A stretch of 64,000 nucleotides of DNA from Chrysogorgia sp. JL179-B06 (Eukaryota; Cnidaria; Anthozoa; Scleralcyonacea; Chrysogorgiidae), in assembly GCA_035772405.1 (NCBI GenBank), contig JAYKKM010000180.1:1213001-1277000 (forward strand), in the 5' to 3' direction. The notes beneath the pieces are model-generated. The model searched no databases and was not told where the DNA came from. It saw only the letters and a program-made list of their open reading frames with translations. The translations under genes and the position numbers were made by a program. Below, piece by piece: positions 1 through 9,769 of this stretch (its first letter is position 1; every line of letters begins with the position of its first letter).

Positions 1-29
1 GCTCTAGCTAAACTTGAGTTATGCATTAA

Positions 30-598
30 AGTGCCACTGTGATGAAAATTCGTCATCGAAAAATGCCATTTTTTCTTCATGGATGTATTTATCAATGTGA
101 AAGTAGCCCTTATACAAAATTACAGTCGAAACGGAATAAAAATCGAAGAGTTACAAACGTTTGAAAAGTCCTAAATCGACGTCCGCCATTAAAATCGGCC
201 ATCTTGTTTTTATCCATTCGAGAAGCGCTCGTGACGTCATAGTCTCAAGGAGCCGAGTCAACACAAATAGAATTACTATAGAATACAAAGCAGCGCATAT
301 ACAAACCGCGTTTAAAATGTCAAATTCTTCCGAATCTAGTGGAATCTCGTTGTTTATATGTTGCAACAACACTACACGTGAAGCGTGCTTGAGACTCTGA
401 CGTCACCGGCGCCCTTTGACCTGAAATTTCCAAGATGGCAGATTTTAATGGCGGCCGTGAAATTACGAACTTTATCGTCGTATAGCGCAGTCAATATTTG
501 ACATTGAGCGCTAAAATTTTGCATGGGGAGTTATTTATATGTACTCTTTGCAATAATGCTAAAAAACATGGGGTTCAAAATTTCATCACAGTGGCACT
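30..598. mobile_element. Palindromic MITE with TTAA target duplication
   Basis: The ends are inverted repeats: AGTGCCACTGTGATGAAA at 30 and its complement ending at 598. TTAA flanks both sides (26-29 and 599-602). Internal arms are also inverted (about 161-246 against 387-465, both containing a CGCCATTAAAATC-type core). No transposase is encoded. TTAA duplication is typical of piggyBac-like and some Kolobok elements, so the superfamily is inferred. It sits immediately before a LINE fragment. Confidence 0.7.
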
Positions 599-602
599 TT
601 AA

Positions 603-1010
603 GGACATCACCAACTGGTGTACTATGAATGGTCTTATATATGCAATCCAAGTAAAACCAAGATTGTCCATCTATCATCACGTTTTATGCATTGTGAACC
701 AATGCCAGAAATGTATCAATGATGTGATAATCCAACCGGCTCCGGTTGCACGTGATCTCGGTGTTGCTGTTGATAGACATCTAAAATTAAATACTCATGC
801 AAATAACATTTGTAAATCGGCCACTTTGGCTATCAGAAATATCGGCAAGATCAGGAAATATTTGAGTAAAAAGGACTGTGAGAAATTGGTGCATGCATTC
901 ATAACATCAAAACTTGACAGCTGTAATGGCATCCTATATGGCTTACCAGAAGCTGAATTGAGCAAGTTACAGCGAATTCAAAATACAGCTGCTACAGAGT
1001 TGCCTGCGCA
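603..1010 (+). pseudogene. CR1/L2-type LINE reverse transcriptase C-terminal fragment, frameshifted
   Basis: Translation gives the region downstream of the RT catalytic core of CR1/L2/jockey-group LINEs: RDLGVAVDRHLKLNTHANNI, then RKYLSKKDCEKLVHAFITSK, then LDSCNGILYGLPEAELSKLQ. The stretch before it (NPSKTKIVHLSSR) is in another frame, so the copy is broken. Neither the catalytic YxDD box nor the endonuclease is present. A separate LINE 3' end at 6140-6587 comes from the same broad group. Confidence 0.75.
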
Positions 1011-1015
1011 GGAGG

Positions 1016-1115
1016 CTAGTGCGGAGATAGGAATTTTATCTTTGAGTGTTGGTAATATCTCTCACGAATAAGAAATATCAAAACGAGAAGATAAAATTCG
1101 TATCTCCAAGCGGCC
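1016..1115. repeat. Short foldback (hairpin) repeat
   Basis: GGAGATAGGAATTTTATCT near 1023 is repeated in inverted form near 1089-1112 (AGATAAAATTCGTATCTCC). It directly follows the LINE fragment and probably terminated it. No coding content. Confidence 0.5.
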
Positions 1116-1287
1116 ATGTAATGTTCTGTTTATTATATTGAAATCGATGAAAATATATACAATTCTTTCTGAATAGGTGAAAACTAGTGATTTCATTGAT
1201 GTCTTATATATAATAATTGGACACGCCCAGAGTATGTGTTAAACTTATTTTCTGGTTTTAGTAACATGAGCACTAGCGTTTAAAGGT

Positions 1288-1387
1288 TAGGACACACGAG
1301 GCGACAAATCCCGGGGACAAAATTAAAATAAACCAATCACATAACGTTATTTTATTTTCCTTTTCTGACATGTCCCCTCGTGTGTCC
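1288..1387. repeat. Inverted-repeat MITE-like element
   Basis: GGACACACGAGGCGACA at 1288 pairs with TGTCCCCTCGTGTGTCC ending at 1387. The interior is AT-rich and non-coding. The target duplication is not clear. Confidence 0.5.
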
Positions 1388-1419
1388 TCAACAAGGGAAA
1401 TGTCCCGCGACACAACCTT

Positions 1420-1675
1420 AAGCCTGGTTTTCACAAGCGAATAAGCGTAAGCACAAGATCGATATGAAAACAAAGCATAACTTCTCCTCTGAGACTTGCG
1501 AAGACAAAACAACGAGAACAACTTTGTTTCGTCTTTTGTTCTGCTCTTGACTTATGCTTGGACTATGTTCTTATGCTTTTGTCAACCTTACATGTATGTC
1601 GCAGGCTTCACTTCATTCCTGTGTTTTGTTTTTTGTTTTGTCCTTGTGGTTATGTTCAAGTGAAAACCAGGCTTT
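1420..1675. mobile_element. MITE with AGCCTGGTTTTCAC ends (Harbinger-like TWA target)
   Basis: Terminal inverted repeats AGCCTGGTTTTCAC (from 1421) and GTGAAAACCAGGCT (to 1673), with TTA on both outer sides. The interior is non-coding. The ends resemble those of the MITE at 15819-16003 (AAGCCTAGTTTACACTTG), so both may belong to one superfamily. A 3-bp TWA duplication suggests PIF/Harbinger, which is inference. Confidence 0.6.
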
Positions 1676-1681
1676 AAGGCC

Positions 1682-1965
1682 CAGTTACACGTAGCTTTTT
1701 TCGTGCAACTTGCGTCGCAAAGCAGGGACACGCGAAGAGTCATTGCACACTAATTCAACAGTGAAATACAAAGACAGTTTGGCTCTGAACTTTAAACACA
1801 ACTGTTTAGACAAAATTCGCTCAATTCCCAAACTTTCATTGTATTTCGCTGCTGAATCAATGTGCAATGTTTTTGCGTGTCTCTGCTTTGACGTCATTTC
1901 CTGTGAATAGTAAATCACTTTAGCAGGAGTAAAAGGTATGAAGATGACATTTTCGCACGACAAGA
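1682..1965. repeat. Inverted-repeat element
   Basis: Arms at about 1717-1790 and 1826-1893 are inverted copies of each other. The left arm includes GGGACACGCGAAGAGTCATT; the right arm has the complement near GCAATGTTTTTGCGTGTCTC. Apparent short reading frames on both strands are products of this symmetry. No protein is recognisable. Confidence 0.5.
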
Positions 1966-2480
1966 TATTTTACAATTTTTCTCAAGAGATTCCAAGGATC
2001 ATAAATATGTAAAATCCCCAAACCCCGGATAGGTACTTTAAATGCTGCCGTTATGTTACCGAAACCGAGGTAAATAAGTTAGTTATTTAATAACTAAATT
2101 ATCTACTGAATTTGGCAATATTACAAATATTACAAATATTACAAATATATCAATTACCGAATGTGGGATGTTCTGGTGATGTGAGCATGCGCTCTAATTC
2201 AGTATTAGGCCCATATTTTAGATTCTAAGCAAACTGCCATAAATTGCTGATTTGATTCAGCAACTAGTGCAATCTAGTGATTGTACTACTAGCGTATCCT
2301 TCACGAGATCGTTGTGGGAGAGACGTTTCAACGTCCCTGGGAACCCAGCGACGTAAAAAGTCCCTCCCACAAGGAAGGATTTCAGAGTATTAAGTGATTT
2401 AATGCCCGCGATACATCAAAGAAAACCGACGCAATCATGAACTAACACTTAATTACATTGTTTTGGGGGCGTTTTCATAG

Positions 2481-2558
2481 TACGGAATTACTGTCTTGGA
2501 GGAAAGGTTAAATCAGATGAAGCCCAACATGGCTGCAATTGAAGAGTACCGTAAAAAG
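2481..2558 (+). CDS. SMC4: SMC4 exon a (end of coiled coil)
   Basis: Acceptor TTTTCATAG ends at 2480 and donor GTAAAG begins at 2559. The 26 codons encode [20 protein letters not shown], matching the MKPNxxAIxEY segment of SMC4. Confidence 0.85.
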
Positions 2559-5500
2559 GTAAAGGCTGCATTAAAATAAATAGGTGGTAACTGGTTTTCA
2601 TTTCACCACACGGCCGTGATAATAATATTGGCGTCATATTTGTGTATCGTCTTTCAGTGGGAATTCCGATGTATTCTTGTGTAATTATTTTATGGTCACA
2701 TACCACGGGTCCATAGCACAAACCAAATCTACTAGACTATATTCATTTAGTAGAAACTGACCATGGTCTATTACAAATGCTGCATTCTGATTGGCTACTC
2801 AACCGTTGTCTATTCGTGATAGACAACGTTTGGGAAACGCGCTCAAAACAATGGCAGAAAACTCTCGTTTTGGAGAGGTTTCAGATGAGTTTTAGGATAA
2901 TTTTTGGAGAATGCATGATTTGTAATAGTCCACTAATTTGTTTCTACTAAAACAATTAGACAACTCGTCCTCGTTGTCTATGAGCGAATAGTCAACTCAG
3001 GCTTCGCCTTCGTTGACTATTCGCTCATAGACAACTCGGACTCGTTGTCTAATTGTTAAATAGTATCTTGAACCTGTCAAATGTTCTAATTGTTAATTAT
3101 CTTATTGTACTAATTGGAAGCATGTGGTTCAATATAGGAAGAGATGTATCTTACACGAGTCAATGAACTTGATGCAATAACTGAAGAAAGAGACAACAAA
3201 CGGAAGGAACACGAAACATTAAGGAAGAAGAGACTGGATGAATTTATGGCTGGTTTTACTATAATCACCATGAAATTGAAAGAAATGTATCAGGTGAGAA
3301 TGGTGAAAGGAGTACAGTACAGTACAGTACAGTACAGTACAGCACAGTACAGTACAGTACAGTAGTACTAAAAAATGCCTCGGTCTAAATGTCGTCTACC
3401 AGGAATACTTACGGTTAGGGTTAGACAATTCATTAGGCGGGAGTTTAGCAGTTCTATGATGAATATCGTCATACGAAATGAGAGAATGTACTGAATTCCT
3501 CATATCGAAGCTCGATGTTAATGCAACCACTGACCATGCGTTTGCATATTCATCCTCGATCCACCACCGGGATAGCAATTACACCCACCGCACAGATTAT
3601 AACGGGGGCTCTCAAATACTCAAAATGTACCATAACTTTTCCTTCTGTAAATATGTTTTATTTAATTATTGCTCAGATGATCACCCTTGGTGGAGACGCC
3701 GAACTGGAACTAGTCGATAGTTTGGATCCGTTTTCGGAAGGAGTGGTATTCAGCGTTAGACCACCAAAGAAGAGCTGGAAAAATATTTCAAATCTTTCTG
3801 GAGGTGAAAAAACACTGAGCTCGTTGGCACTGGTGAGTAAACGTTTGAAGTCTCTCTTCCAGAGCCTGAAATAACGGTCAGAAATTAAACGGACAAAATG
3901 TCCGACCAAAATCAAATTTGACCTGTCATTTTAAAATATGATCTGCCCTATTTTTAGGGAATAGTAGAGTGTATTAGGCTGCGTAGGCAATGTTTTGGAT
4001 ATATAGCAAAGTGAAAAGGTGGTGAATTGCCGAGATTTTTAGTAACGAAATACTGACGTTTCGAGCGGAGCCCTTCCAGTAGAGTGCATTACGTGTATTA
4101 GTGTTTAGTAGAGGGTGTTAGGGTGCACCAGCGTGTAGAATGCATTAAGGTACATTGTCATCTGGTCGAGTGCAGTAAATCAGTGCTAATGCACTGATAA
4201 CAACCTAATGGGGTGTAGTAGACTACCTCGTACCCCAGGGCATTTTGCCTCCACGGTGGAAGGTCGGCGAAAATGGCCCTTGGATCGGCTGGTCACATGA
4301 CACCCAGAATTTCTGGGTGTTTAGATATGATAATTTTTGTGGTCTTTGTTCCATTGCCTTTGTTCCATTGCCTTTGTCTACTTTGTTGACCTGAATAATT
4401 AGAAATTTTCAATGCTCCTCAGAGTTGTTCATGTTCAGAATTCGTCGGCATAAAAGCAGCTAACAAGCTTAATAATCCACCATGGTTATCTCTTACAAAA
4501 GGTATGAAGAAGCATATATCCAATTTAGCGAAAGCTATCACTTCTAATTTGCTGTAAAATTTGAAGACAGCATTCAGATTTAGATGAATAAATTATACTC
4601 GGCTGAATTAATTGAGTTTTGACAAGCCAATCGGGTTATAGAATGGACCAGCCGATCCCAGGGCCATTTTCGCCGACCTTCCACCGTGGAAGGAAAATGC
4701 CCTGGGTACGAGGTTGGTGTAGTAGAGTGTATTTGGGTTTAGTATACGGTATTATTGTGCACCAGCGTGTAGTAGAGTGTAGTAGAGTACAATATAGAGT
4801 GTATTAGTGTGCAGTCGAGTGCATTGGAGTGTAGTAGATCAGTGCATTAGGGTATAGTAGAGCGTATTTGGGTTCATTAGCGTGTGGTAGCGTACAGTAG
4901 AGTGTGTTGTAGGGTATATTGGCGATATGTATGTAGTAAAGTGCATTAATGTACAGTAGAGTGTATTAGTGTACAGTAGAGTGTATTAGTGTACAGTAGA
5001 GTGTATTAGTGTACAGTAGAGTGTAGTTGAGTGTATTAGGGTTTAGTAGAGTGTATTACAGCATGTGGAAGAGTGTAGAAGAGTGCATTAGTGTGTTGTA
5101 GAGTGTATTATGATGCATTAGCGTCTACTTAAACCGTAATGCACCCTAATGCACTCTACTGTACGCTAGTCGCTGCCACACGCTAGTGCACCCTAATACA
5201 CTCTACTGTACCCAAAAGATATGGCAGATCAAAGAAGAACATTCGTTAATAATTGACGACATTGAAGAACTAAACTTTGGCGTTGAGTTTCCAGCAAGCA
5301 TTGTCGGCGGAAGATCTTGTGTGTGTTTTTTTTGGGGGGCTAACTACAACCTCTAGGGCGTTTGGTGTACTCCCCCCTCTGAAATGGTATTTCCTGCATT
5401 CTGAGACTCTTCCTCACAGGCTTGTCAGGTTCATTGGTTGTTTCCAAAATGAGCACGTTTGGGAGGTGATAAAGTCTGTAAGAACCGACATGGGGAACAA

Positions 5501-7426
5501 ACAGTGTTTTAGCTCTAAAATCCTAAAAATATTGGTGGGCTTAGCCTCCCATCTCAAATATTGGGGGGCTATAGCCCCCTACCCCCTATTCCGCCGCCCT
5601 TGCCAGCAAGAGTCATATAATAAATATCTCATTAGGGGAATTGATGTAAGGATAATGGTTTTTACTTTCAGGTTTTTGCACTTCATCATTTTAAACCCAC
5701 GCCTTTGTATGTTATGGACGAAATTGACGCAGCTCTTGATTTTAGAAATGTTTCCATTGTTGCAAACTACATTAAGGTACGTCTACATGGATATAGTAAT
5801 TGTGTCTTTTGTTCTATTGTACTATATTAGACGATGTCAAGCTTAAATCCTCAGAAAATGAGTCCCAGACAGGGATCGAACTTGTAAAATACCGGTGAGA
5901 CGCTCTAACCTGCATTGAGCTACCGAGACTTAGATGGAAAGCGAAGGTTACATCATTGTCAAATATTTTCTAAGGATTTGAGCTTGATGATCGTCCATGT
6001 ATCGTCTGTCTACTCCAAACTCCCACATTCACAACCGCCTACCGGTATGGCGGATAATGTGTGTTAACAGAAAATTTGAACAAAATTCAACATTTGGCTA
6101 TATCTGATATTTGGCTATATCTGATATTTGGCTATATCTGATATTTGGCTATATCTGATCTCCTCGCTAGTCGTAGTTATGTAGGTTCACTAAGATCTGC
6201 CTCACAAGAACTGTTACAAATACCTAGATCTGGAACCGTTACTTATGGTGACAGGGCCTTCTCCATTACGGCCCCTAAACTATGGAATGACATACCGCTA
6301 TCCCTACGGAATGCGCCTAATGCGAACACATTTAAAAAATATCTCAAGACGCATCTGTTTAAGATAGCTTTTTTTAGTTTTTAGCGTTAAATTTTTGTTT
6401 TTTCTTTCTTTTTCTTTTCTTGCTGAATACATGTTAAAAGATGAATTGTAAATAGGATTAGTACATATCAATATCATTACCGTAAATAGTTTTTAACTGT
6501 AATATTGCATGTAAAGCGCTGTGAGCAACTAGTGTAACAGCGCTATAGAAATTAATAAATTATTATAATAATTATTATTATTATTATTGTTACAAAGCAT
6601 TCAGTGACAAAGAACATTGTGCACGTTGAGTTGTCGCGCGTGTTTGTACCTACGATGATCTGGTAATGATTTTTTAAAGGGGTTTATGAAAACGAAGTAC
6701 GAGCTGTTGTCTGAAGTAACGGAAAGCATTTTAATGAGCCCCGACGCGAATGTTGTTGATGATATTCTCGAGTTTCATGCAGAAGGCCTTTATGATTTTA
6801 TCGATGTCTAGCTAACCTATCAGAGACAACCTTGTTACTGCGAGTTCGCTAGTTGTCGCAGTTCTTCTGGTTGAAATTGCAGGTGAAGTACCGACACCCT
6901 CCGGGAGTTGAACAATAATATCCCTGGCTTAATGCGCAGTAGTTGTTCCACCATTTTCCGCCATCTTGAATGGAATAACACAAGTGAATACGCGAACTGA
7001 ACATGGGACAAGCGCTTGGACACACGTTGATGATCGATTTGCATCACGGGATTGTTGTTGTCGAATGAAATAATCGTTGCCGAATGAATTTATGTTGCTG
7101 AACGATGTTCTTTGTCACTGAATGTTTTGTAGCAATAGCCAAATGTTAATTTTATTCAAATTTTCCGTCATTCAATTTTGACACGCGTCACCCTGCACCT
7201 GCATAGTTAGGGACTCGGGTTTATATTAATAGACTTGAACAACATCTTTTCTTTTTTTCAGGAACGCACCAAGAATGCCCAATTTATCATTATTAGTTTA
7301 AGAAACAACATGTTTGAGCTGGCTGATCGACTTGTTGGTATTTATAAAACAGACGATTGTACAAAAAGCGTAACTATTAATCCGCATTTAATTACTACAG
7401 CAGCAGTGGCTCAAACTGAGTGTTGA
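2481..7426 (+). CDS. SMC4: SMC4, condensin subunit, C-terminal part (five exons)
   Basis: This is the 3' end of the gene for the SMC4 ATPase of condensin, which compacts mitotic chromosomes with SMC2. Exons are 2481-2558, 3138-3293, 3677-3832, 5672-5776 and 7262-7426, giving 219 residues and a TGA stop. All junctions are GT-AG and every exon is a whole number of codons (phase 0). The translation runs from the end of the C-terminal coiled coil ([11 protein letters not shown]), through NEFMAGF-like [29 protein letters not shown] sequence, the ABC signature [13 protein letters not shown], Walker [14 protein letters not shown] and [20 protein letters not shown]. The [18 protein letters not shown] stretch is characteristic of SMC4 rather than SMC2. 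The N-terminal ATPase half, hinge and most of the coiled coil lie upstream of the window; I found no earlier exon in 1-2480. The introns are loaded with repeats. Confidence 0.93.
2742..3062. repeat. Nested-palindrome repeat in SMC4 intron
   Basis: AACAATTAGACAACTCG and its complement bracket a nearly perfect hairpin at about 2951-3058, with an inner palindrome GAGCGAATAGTCAAC. The outer arms are TTTAGTAGAAAC (2748) and GTTTCTACTAAAAC (2940). The same hairpin family occurs at 17523-17632 and 18490-18600. Confidence 0.6.
3138..3293 (+). CDS. SMC4: SMC4 exon b (coiled coil to head)
   Basis: Acceptor AATATAG ends at 3137, donor GTGAGA starts at 3294; 52 codons. It encodes the last coiled-coil heptads ([18 protein letters not shown]) and the conserved entry to the head domain ([20 protein letters not shown]). 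Confidence 0.92.
3311..3366. repeat. AGTAC pentanucleotide microsatellite
   Basis: About 11 copies of a 5-bp AGTAC unit, with one variant, just inside the donor of SMC4 exon b. Confidence 0.9.
3677..3832 (+). CDS. SMC4: SMC4 exon c (ABC signature motif)
   Basis: Acceptor TTGCTCAG ends at 3676, donor GTGAGT starts at 3833; 52 codons. It contains [18 protein letters not shown] and the signature loop [13 protein letters not shown] needed for ATP-dependent head engagement. Confidence 0.95.
3979..4080 (-). mobile_element. Penelope-like element tail fragment
   Basis: On the minus strand this reads AAGGGCTCCGCTCGAAACGTC, then a conserved tail ending in TTCACTTTGCTATATATCC. The same tail recurs at 54341-54445 (minus). 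AAGGGCT..GCTCGAAACGT is a common PLE-tail feature derived from hammerhead-type motifs. Here the CTGATGA box is lost. Confidence 0.55.
4081..5212. repeat. Degenerate ~20-bp minisatellite in SMC4 intron
   Basis: Variants of GTACAGTAGAGTGTATTAGT repeat through 4081-4222 and 4717-5212, most regular at about 4945-5020. The array is split by the MITE at 4223-4716. The final part (5135-5212) is inverted relative to the rest (CACCCTAATGCACTCTACTG). Confidence 0.85.
4223..4716. mobile_element. Mutator-like MITE, copy 1
   Basis: Long terminal inverted repeats of about 65 bp start CTACCTCGTACCCCAGGGCA and end in the complement. A direct repeat GTGTAGTAGA (10 bp) flanks the element at 4213-4222 and 4717-4726, although it lies in a repeat array where such a match could occur by chance. 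Copy 2 at 43624-44061 has the same ends and an independent 9-bp duplication. Long TIRs with 9-10-bp duplications fit Mutator-like elements. No transposase. Confidence 0.8.
5299..5602. mobile_element. hAT-like non-autonomous element in SMC4 intron
   Basis: CCAGCAAG, 8 bp, is duplicated at 5291-5298 and 5603-5610. The ends CATTGTCGGCGGAA and TTCCGCCGCCCTTG are imperfect inverted repeats. No transposase. Related internal text (GGCATTTCCTGCATTyTGAG type) occurs in the element at 32016-32653 and near 48970. A long plus-strand reading frame spans it but mixes element and exon sequence. Confidence 0.65.
5672..5776 (+). CDS. SMC4: SMC4 exon d (Walker B and D-loop)
   Basis: Acceptor TTTACTTTCAG ends at 5671, donor GTACGT starts at 5777; 35 codons. 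It encodes [20 protein letters not shown] with the Walker B acidic pair DE and the D-loop. Confidence 0.95.
5859..5932 (-). repeat. tRNA-like (SINE-type) sequence
   Basis: On the minus strand there is a box A-like TAGCTCAATGCAGGTTAGAG and a box B-like GTTCGATCCCTG at tRNA spacing, but the arms pair poorly. It resembles the tRNA-like repeats at 47.1-47.7 kb and is a tRNA-derived repeat rather than a functional tRNA. Confidence 0.55.
6071..7172. repeat. Foldback element split by a LINE 3' end
   Basis: The left arm AAAATTTGAACAAAATTCAA at 6073 and its continuation at about 6588 (ACAAAGCATTCAGTGACAAA) are matched in inverted form at 7090-7172 (TTTGTCACTGAATGTTTTGT ... ATTCAAATTTTCCGT). The left arm is interrupted by 6110-6587, so the LINE fragment was inserted into it. 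Confidence 0.55.
6130..6587 (+). pseudogene. LINE 3' end: RT C-terminal tail and microsatellite tail
   Basis: Encodes [16 protein letters not shown] and then [20 protein letters not shown], the conserved end of CR1/L2-group RT proteins (consensus gxRxFxxxAPxLWNxLP). It ends in TAG, then a 3' UTR with CAGCGCTATAGAAATTAATAA and an ATT-rich tail. It is preceded by four copies of a 17-bp unit ATTTGGCTATATCTGAT. This is a 5'-truncated insertion. Confidence 0.75.
7262..7426 (+). CDS. SMC4: SMC4 exon e (C-terminus)
   Basis: A polypyrimidine tract and CAG end at 7261. There are 54 codons plus TGA. It starts [20 protein letters not shown] and ends in a short divergent tail (AAVAQTEC). AATAAA for polyadenylation is at 7581. 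Confidence 0.95.
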   Translation, partial: ERTKNAQFIIISLRNNMFELADRLVGIYKTDDCTKSVTINPHLITTAAVAQTEC

Positions 7427-7580
7427 ACATATTCGGGATAGCGATGGCTCAAACTGAGTGTTATATTCGGTAGTAACTACAGCTGTAGCAACAGGACAAT
7501 TAGTTTTTTGTGTACTCGCCTGAACAAAACATATGGCATTTTAGTTAACGAACTTTTTGTGTTGTAATTTCAGACTTGTT

Positions 7581-7586
7581 AATAAA
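7581..7586 (+). promoter_or_regulatory. SMC4 polyadenylation signal
   Basis: AATAAA about 155 bp after the SMC4 stop codon, the first such signal downstream. Confidence 0.6.
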
Positions 7587-8029
7587 ACTGTAAGGGTTCG
7601 TCAAAAATAATCGTCAAAAATGTTTGAGGGTTAGAGTTGGAGGCTTAGTACAATGTATTTGCTCGTCAATTCCATTTATTTGCTAGCCGATCAACCTCCA
7701 TATATAAGGAATACGTTTACTAGATACCCCCATCAACATCTTGGAGGTCGTCGGTTTCATTTTCAGTCAACCGTGTAGGACCAGAAACTTTCGGTAAATT
7801 CGTTCCAGTTATATTTATACAATAACCTGTTTACTATGCGCATCTCATTGGTTGTTGGCCATGATCTATTAGAGGACAGATGCACGGATCACATCAGATC
7901 ACGCCATATCACGTCAACTCTCGCCATTTCACGTCAGCCGACTGCTTTTATCTTTTTTCATGCCCCAGAAATCGCCAAAGAGCTAATATAGCCTCTTGAA
8001 TGGTTTGTTTTCAATTTTTATTGTATAAA
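7587..8029. other. Spacer with no recognised feature
   Basis: No exon, RNA gene or clear repeat boundary seen. A cluster of related ATCACGTCA-type words lies near 7890-7930. Confidence 0.5.
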
Positions 8030-8171
8030 ACAAATAGATTCCATTTTGCCGTTGTCTGTTCAGTTATAGATGCACAGAGGACGTCAGAACGTGGTAAGAA
8101 GTTCTTACCCGTGGTAAGTTGTGGAACGTGATAACAGAACAGACAACGGCAAAATGGAATCTATTTGTTTA
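8030..8171. repeat. Foldback repeat
   Basis: AAATAGATTCCATTTTGCCG at 8032 pairs with CGGCAAAATGGAATCTATTT ending at about 8166. The loop is about 80 bp and contains TTCTTACC-type inner symmetry. Confidence 0.8.
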
Positions 8172-8201
8172 ACAGTATATGTGTATAAAAAACGAAACCA
8201 A

Positions 8202-8757
8202 CAGAAAATTAGTAATTTAGTATTTTTTTAAAACAATCTATTGTGGTGGTTTGAAAGCCCTAGACACCTGCCCTAGACACCTGCCCTAGGTGTGCCCATA
8301 GACACCTGCCCTAGGTGTCTCCATAGACACCTGCCCTAGGTGTCCCCATAGACACCTGCCCTAGGTGTATCCATGGACACCTGCCCTAGGTGTCCCCATA
8401 GACACCTGCCCTAGGTGTCTCCATAGACACCTGCCCTAGGTGTCTCCATAGACACCTGCCCTAGGTGTCTCCATAGACACCTACCCTAGGTGTTCCCATA
8501 GACACCTGCCATAGGTGTCTCCATAGACACCTGCCCTAGGTGTCTCCATAGACACCTGCCCTAGGTGTCCCCATAGACACCTGCCCTAGGTGTCTCCATA
8601 GACACCTGCCCTAGGTGTCTCCATAGACACCTGCCCTAGGTGTCTCCATAGACACATGCCCTAGGTGTCTCCATAGACACATGCCCTAGGTGTCTAGGGC
8701 TTTCAAAGTACAGTACCACAATAGGTTGTTTTAAAAGAATACTAATTAATTTTCTGC
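8202..8757. mobile_element. Foldback element enclosing a palindromic minisatellite
   Basis: The left end (CAGAAAATTAGTAATTTAG, then TTAAAACAATCTATTGTGGT) and the right end (ACCACAATAGGTTGTTTTAA, then TTAATTTTCTG) are inverted repeats of about 55 bp that run into the tandem array 8262-8695. An extra copy of the left-type end lies at 8809-8845. No coding capacity. No clear target duplication. Confidence 0.75.
8262..8695. repeat. Tandem array of 25-bp palindromic units
   Basis: About 17 copies of AGACACCTGCCCTAGGTGTC plus CCAT-type spacers. Each unit is itself an inverted repeat (AGACACCT / AGGTGTCT), so either strand can form a row of hairpins. Variation is mostly single-base. Confidence 0.95.
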
Positions 8758-9498
8758 CGGATATACACTGTATATACAGTGTGTATAAAAACAACAGAAC
8801 CCTTAATGAATTAGTATTCTTTTCAAACAACCTATTGTAGTAGGACTGAGGAGGGGATCTTTCACTTTCGCTGCACACATCTTGAAACTAATGATTTCTT
8901 TCATAAAGTCATAGAGTAACATTCTAATCCAAACAATCAATGTGGCCCCATGTGATAAGTGTGCACAAGAAGGAGAAATCGATGTTATTCTGGCGATGAC
9001 GTAATCAATAGTTAGGAAAAACAAAACTTTTGGAAATTCCAAAATTTGACAATACCATCAGATAGACCTACATTAGAGGACAAAAAAACTCTACTATGCT
9101 GATTACTTTCAGTCACTCGTTACTGAAATATCGCTGACCAAAGTTTTAAAAATGATGAGTCAGCATTTTAAAGCATTTTTTGTCTAGTTGGAACTCATTT
9201 TTGTTTTTGCTAGTAAAGCTTCTGTTGAGAGACTGTATCCAGGAGAAGAGCTTAAGATATTTCTATCGCATTAGTACCTTAAATTGGGCGCTCCAATGTG
9301 TGCATCAATGGAAAGTTGATTCCTCTCTGAATGGGAGTCAGCCGATTGTTGAAGCGAGTAAAAATTCAAGTTTTCTCCGCGCACTAAAACATCCAATAGG
9401 AAGACAATAAACTTAGCTAATTATGTCTTCATTTCTGGCACAAATATTTCAAAAGTTCCGTCTTTGTGCTACAAAATCATTGATTAGTTCCATTGATG

Positions 9499-9769
9499 TG
9501 TAACGTGCCGAGTTACAACATACTAAATGCGCGAACGGAGGACCTCACACATTCAACAGAGTTGGAATGGAGAACAATTTATTAGAACAAATTGCAATCT
9601 TATATAGCGTAACATTGCGTGGGAATCACACCCAAAAAGGAACTACGTCAATTACATAATTTGCGATGACAACGACTAAACAAATGCAGGAAGGAACGAA
9701 GTTTCTACCGCCTAATCTCATCATTACTACGTCAATGCAACATGCAATATGGAATCTACGAACGCCACA
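9499..9769 (-). repeat. LTR (3' LTR in minus orientation)
   Basis: 271 bp with TG/CA ends, near-identical to 11027-11297. Confidence 0.88.

Noticed and set aside
5277..5846. 189-codon plus-strand frame
   Set aside because: It runs through a hAT-like insertion, an intron and SMC4 exon d in the wrong frame.
8262..8695. CRISPR-like look of regular short palindromic repeats
   Set aside because: Units are contiguous with 4-5-bp joins, there are no unique spacers, and the context is animal DNA.
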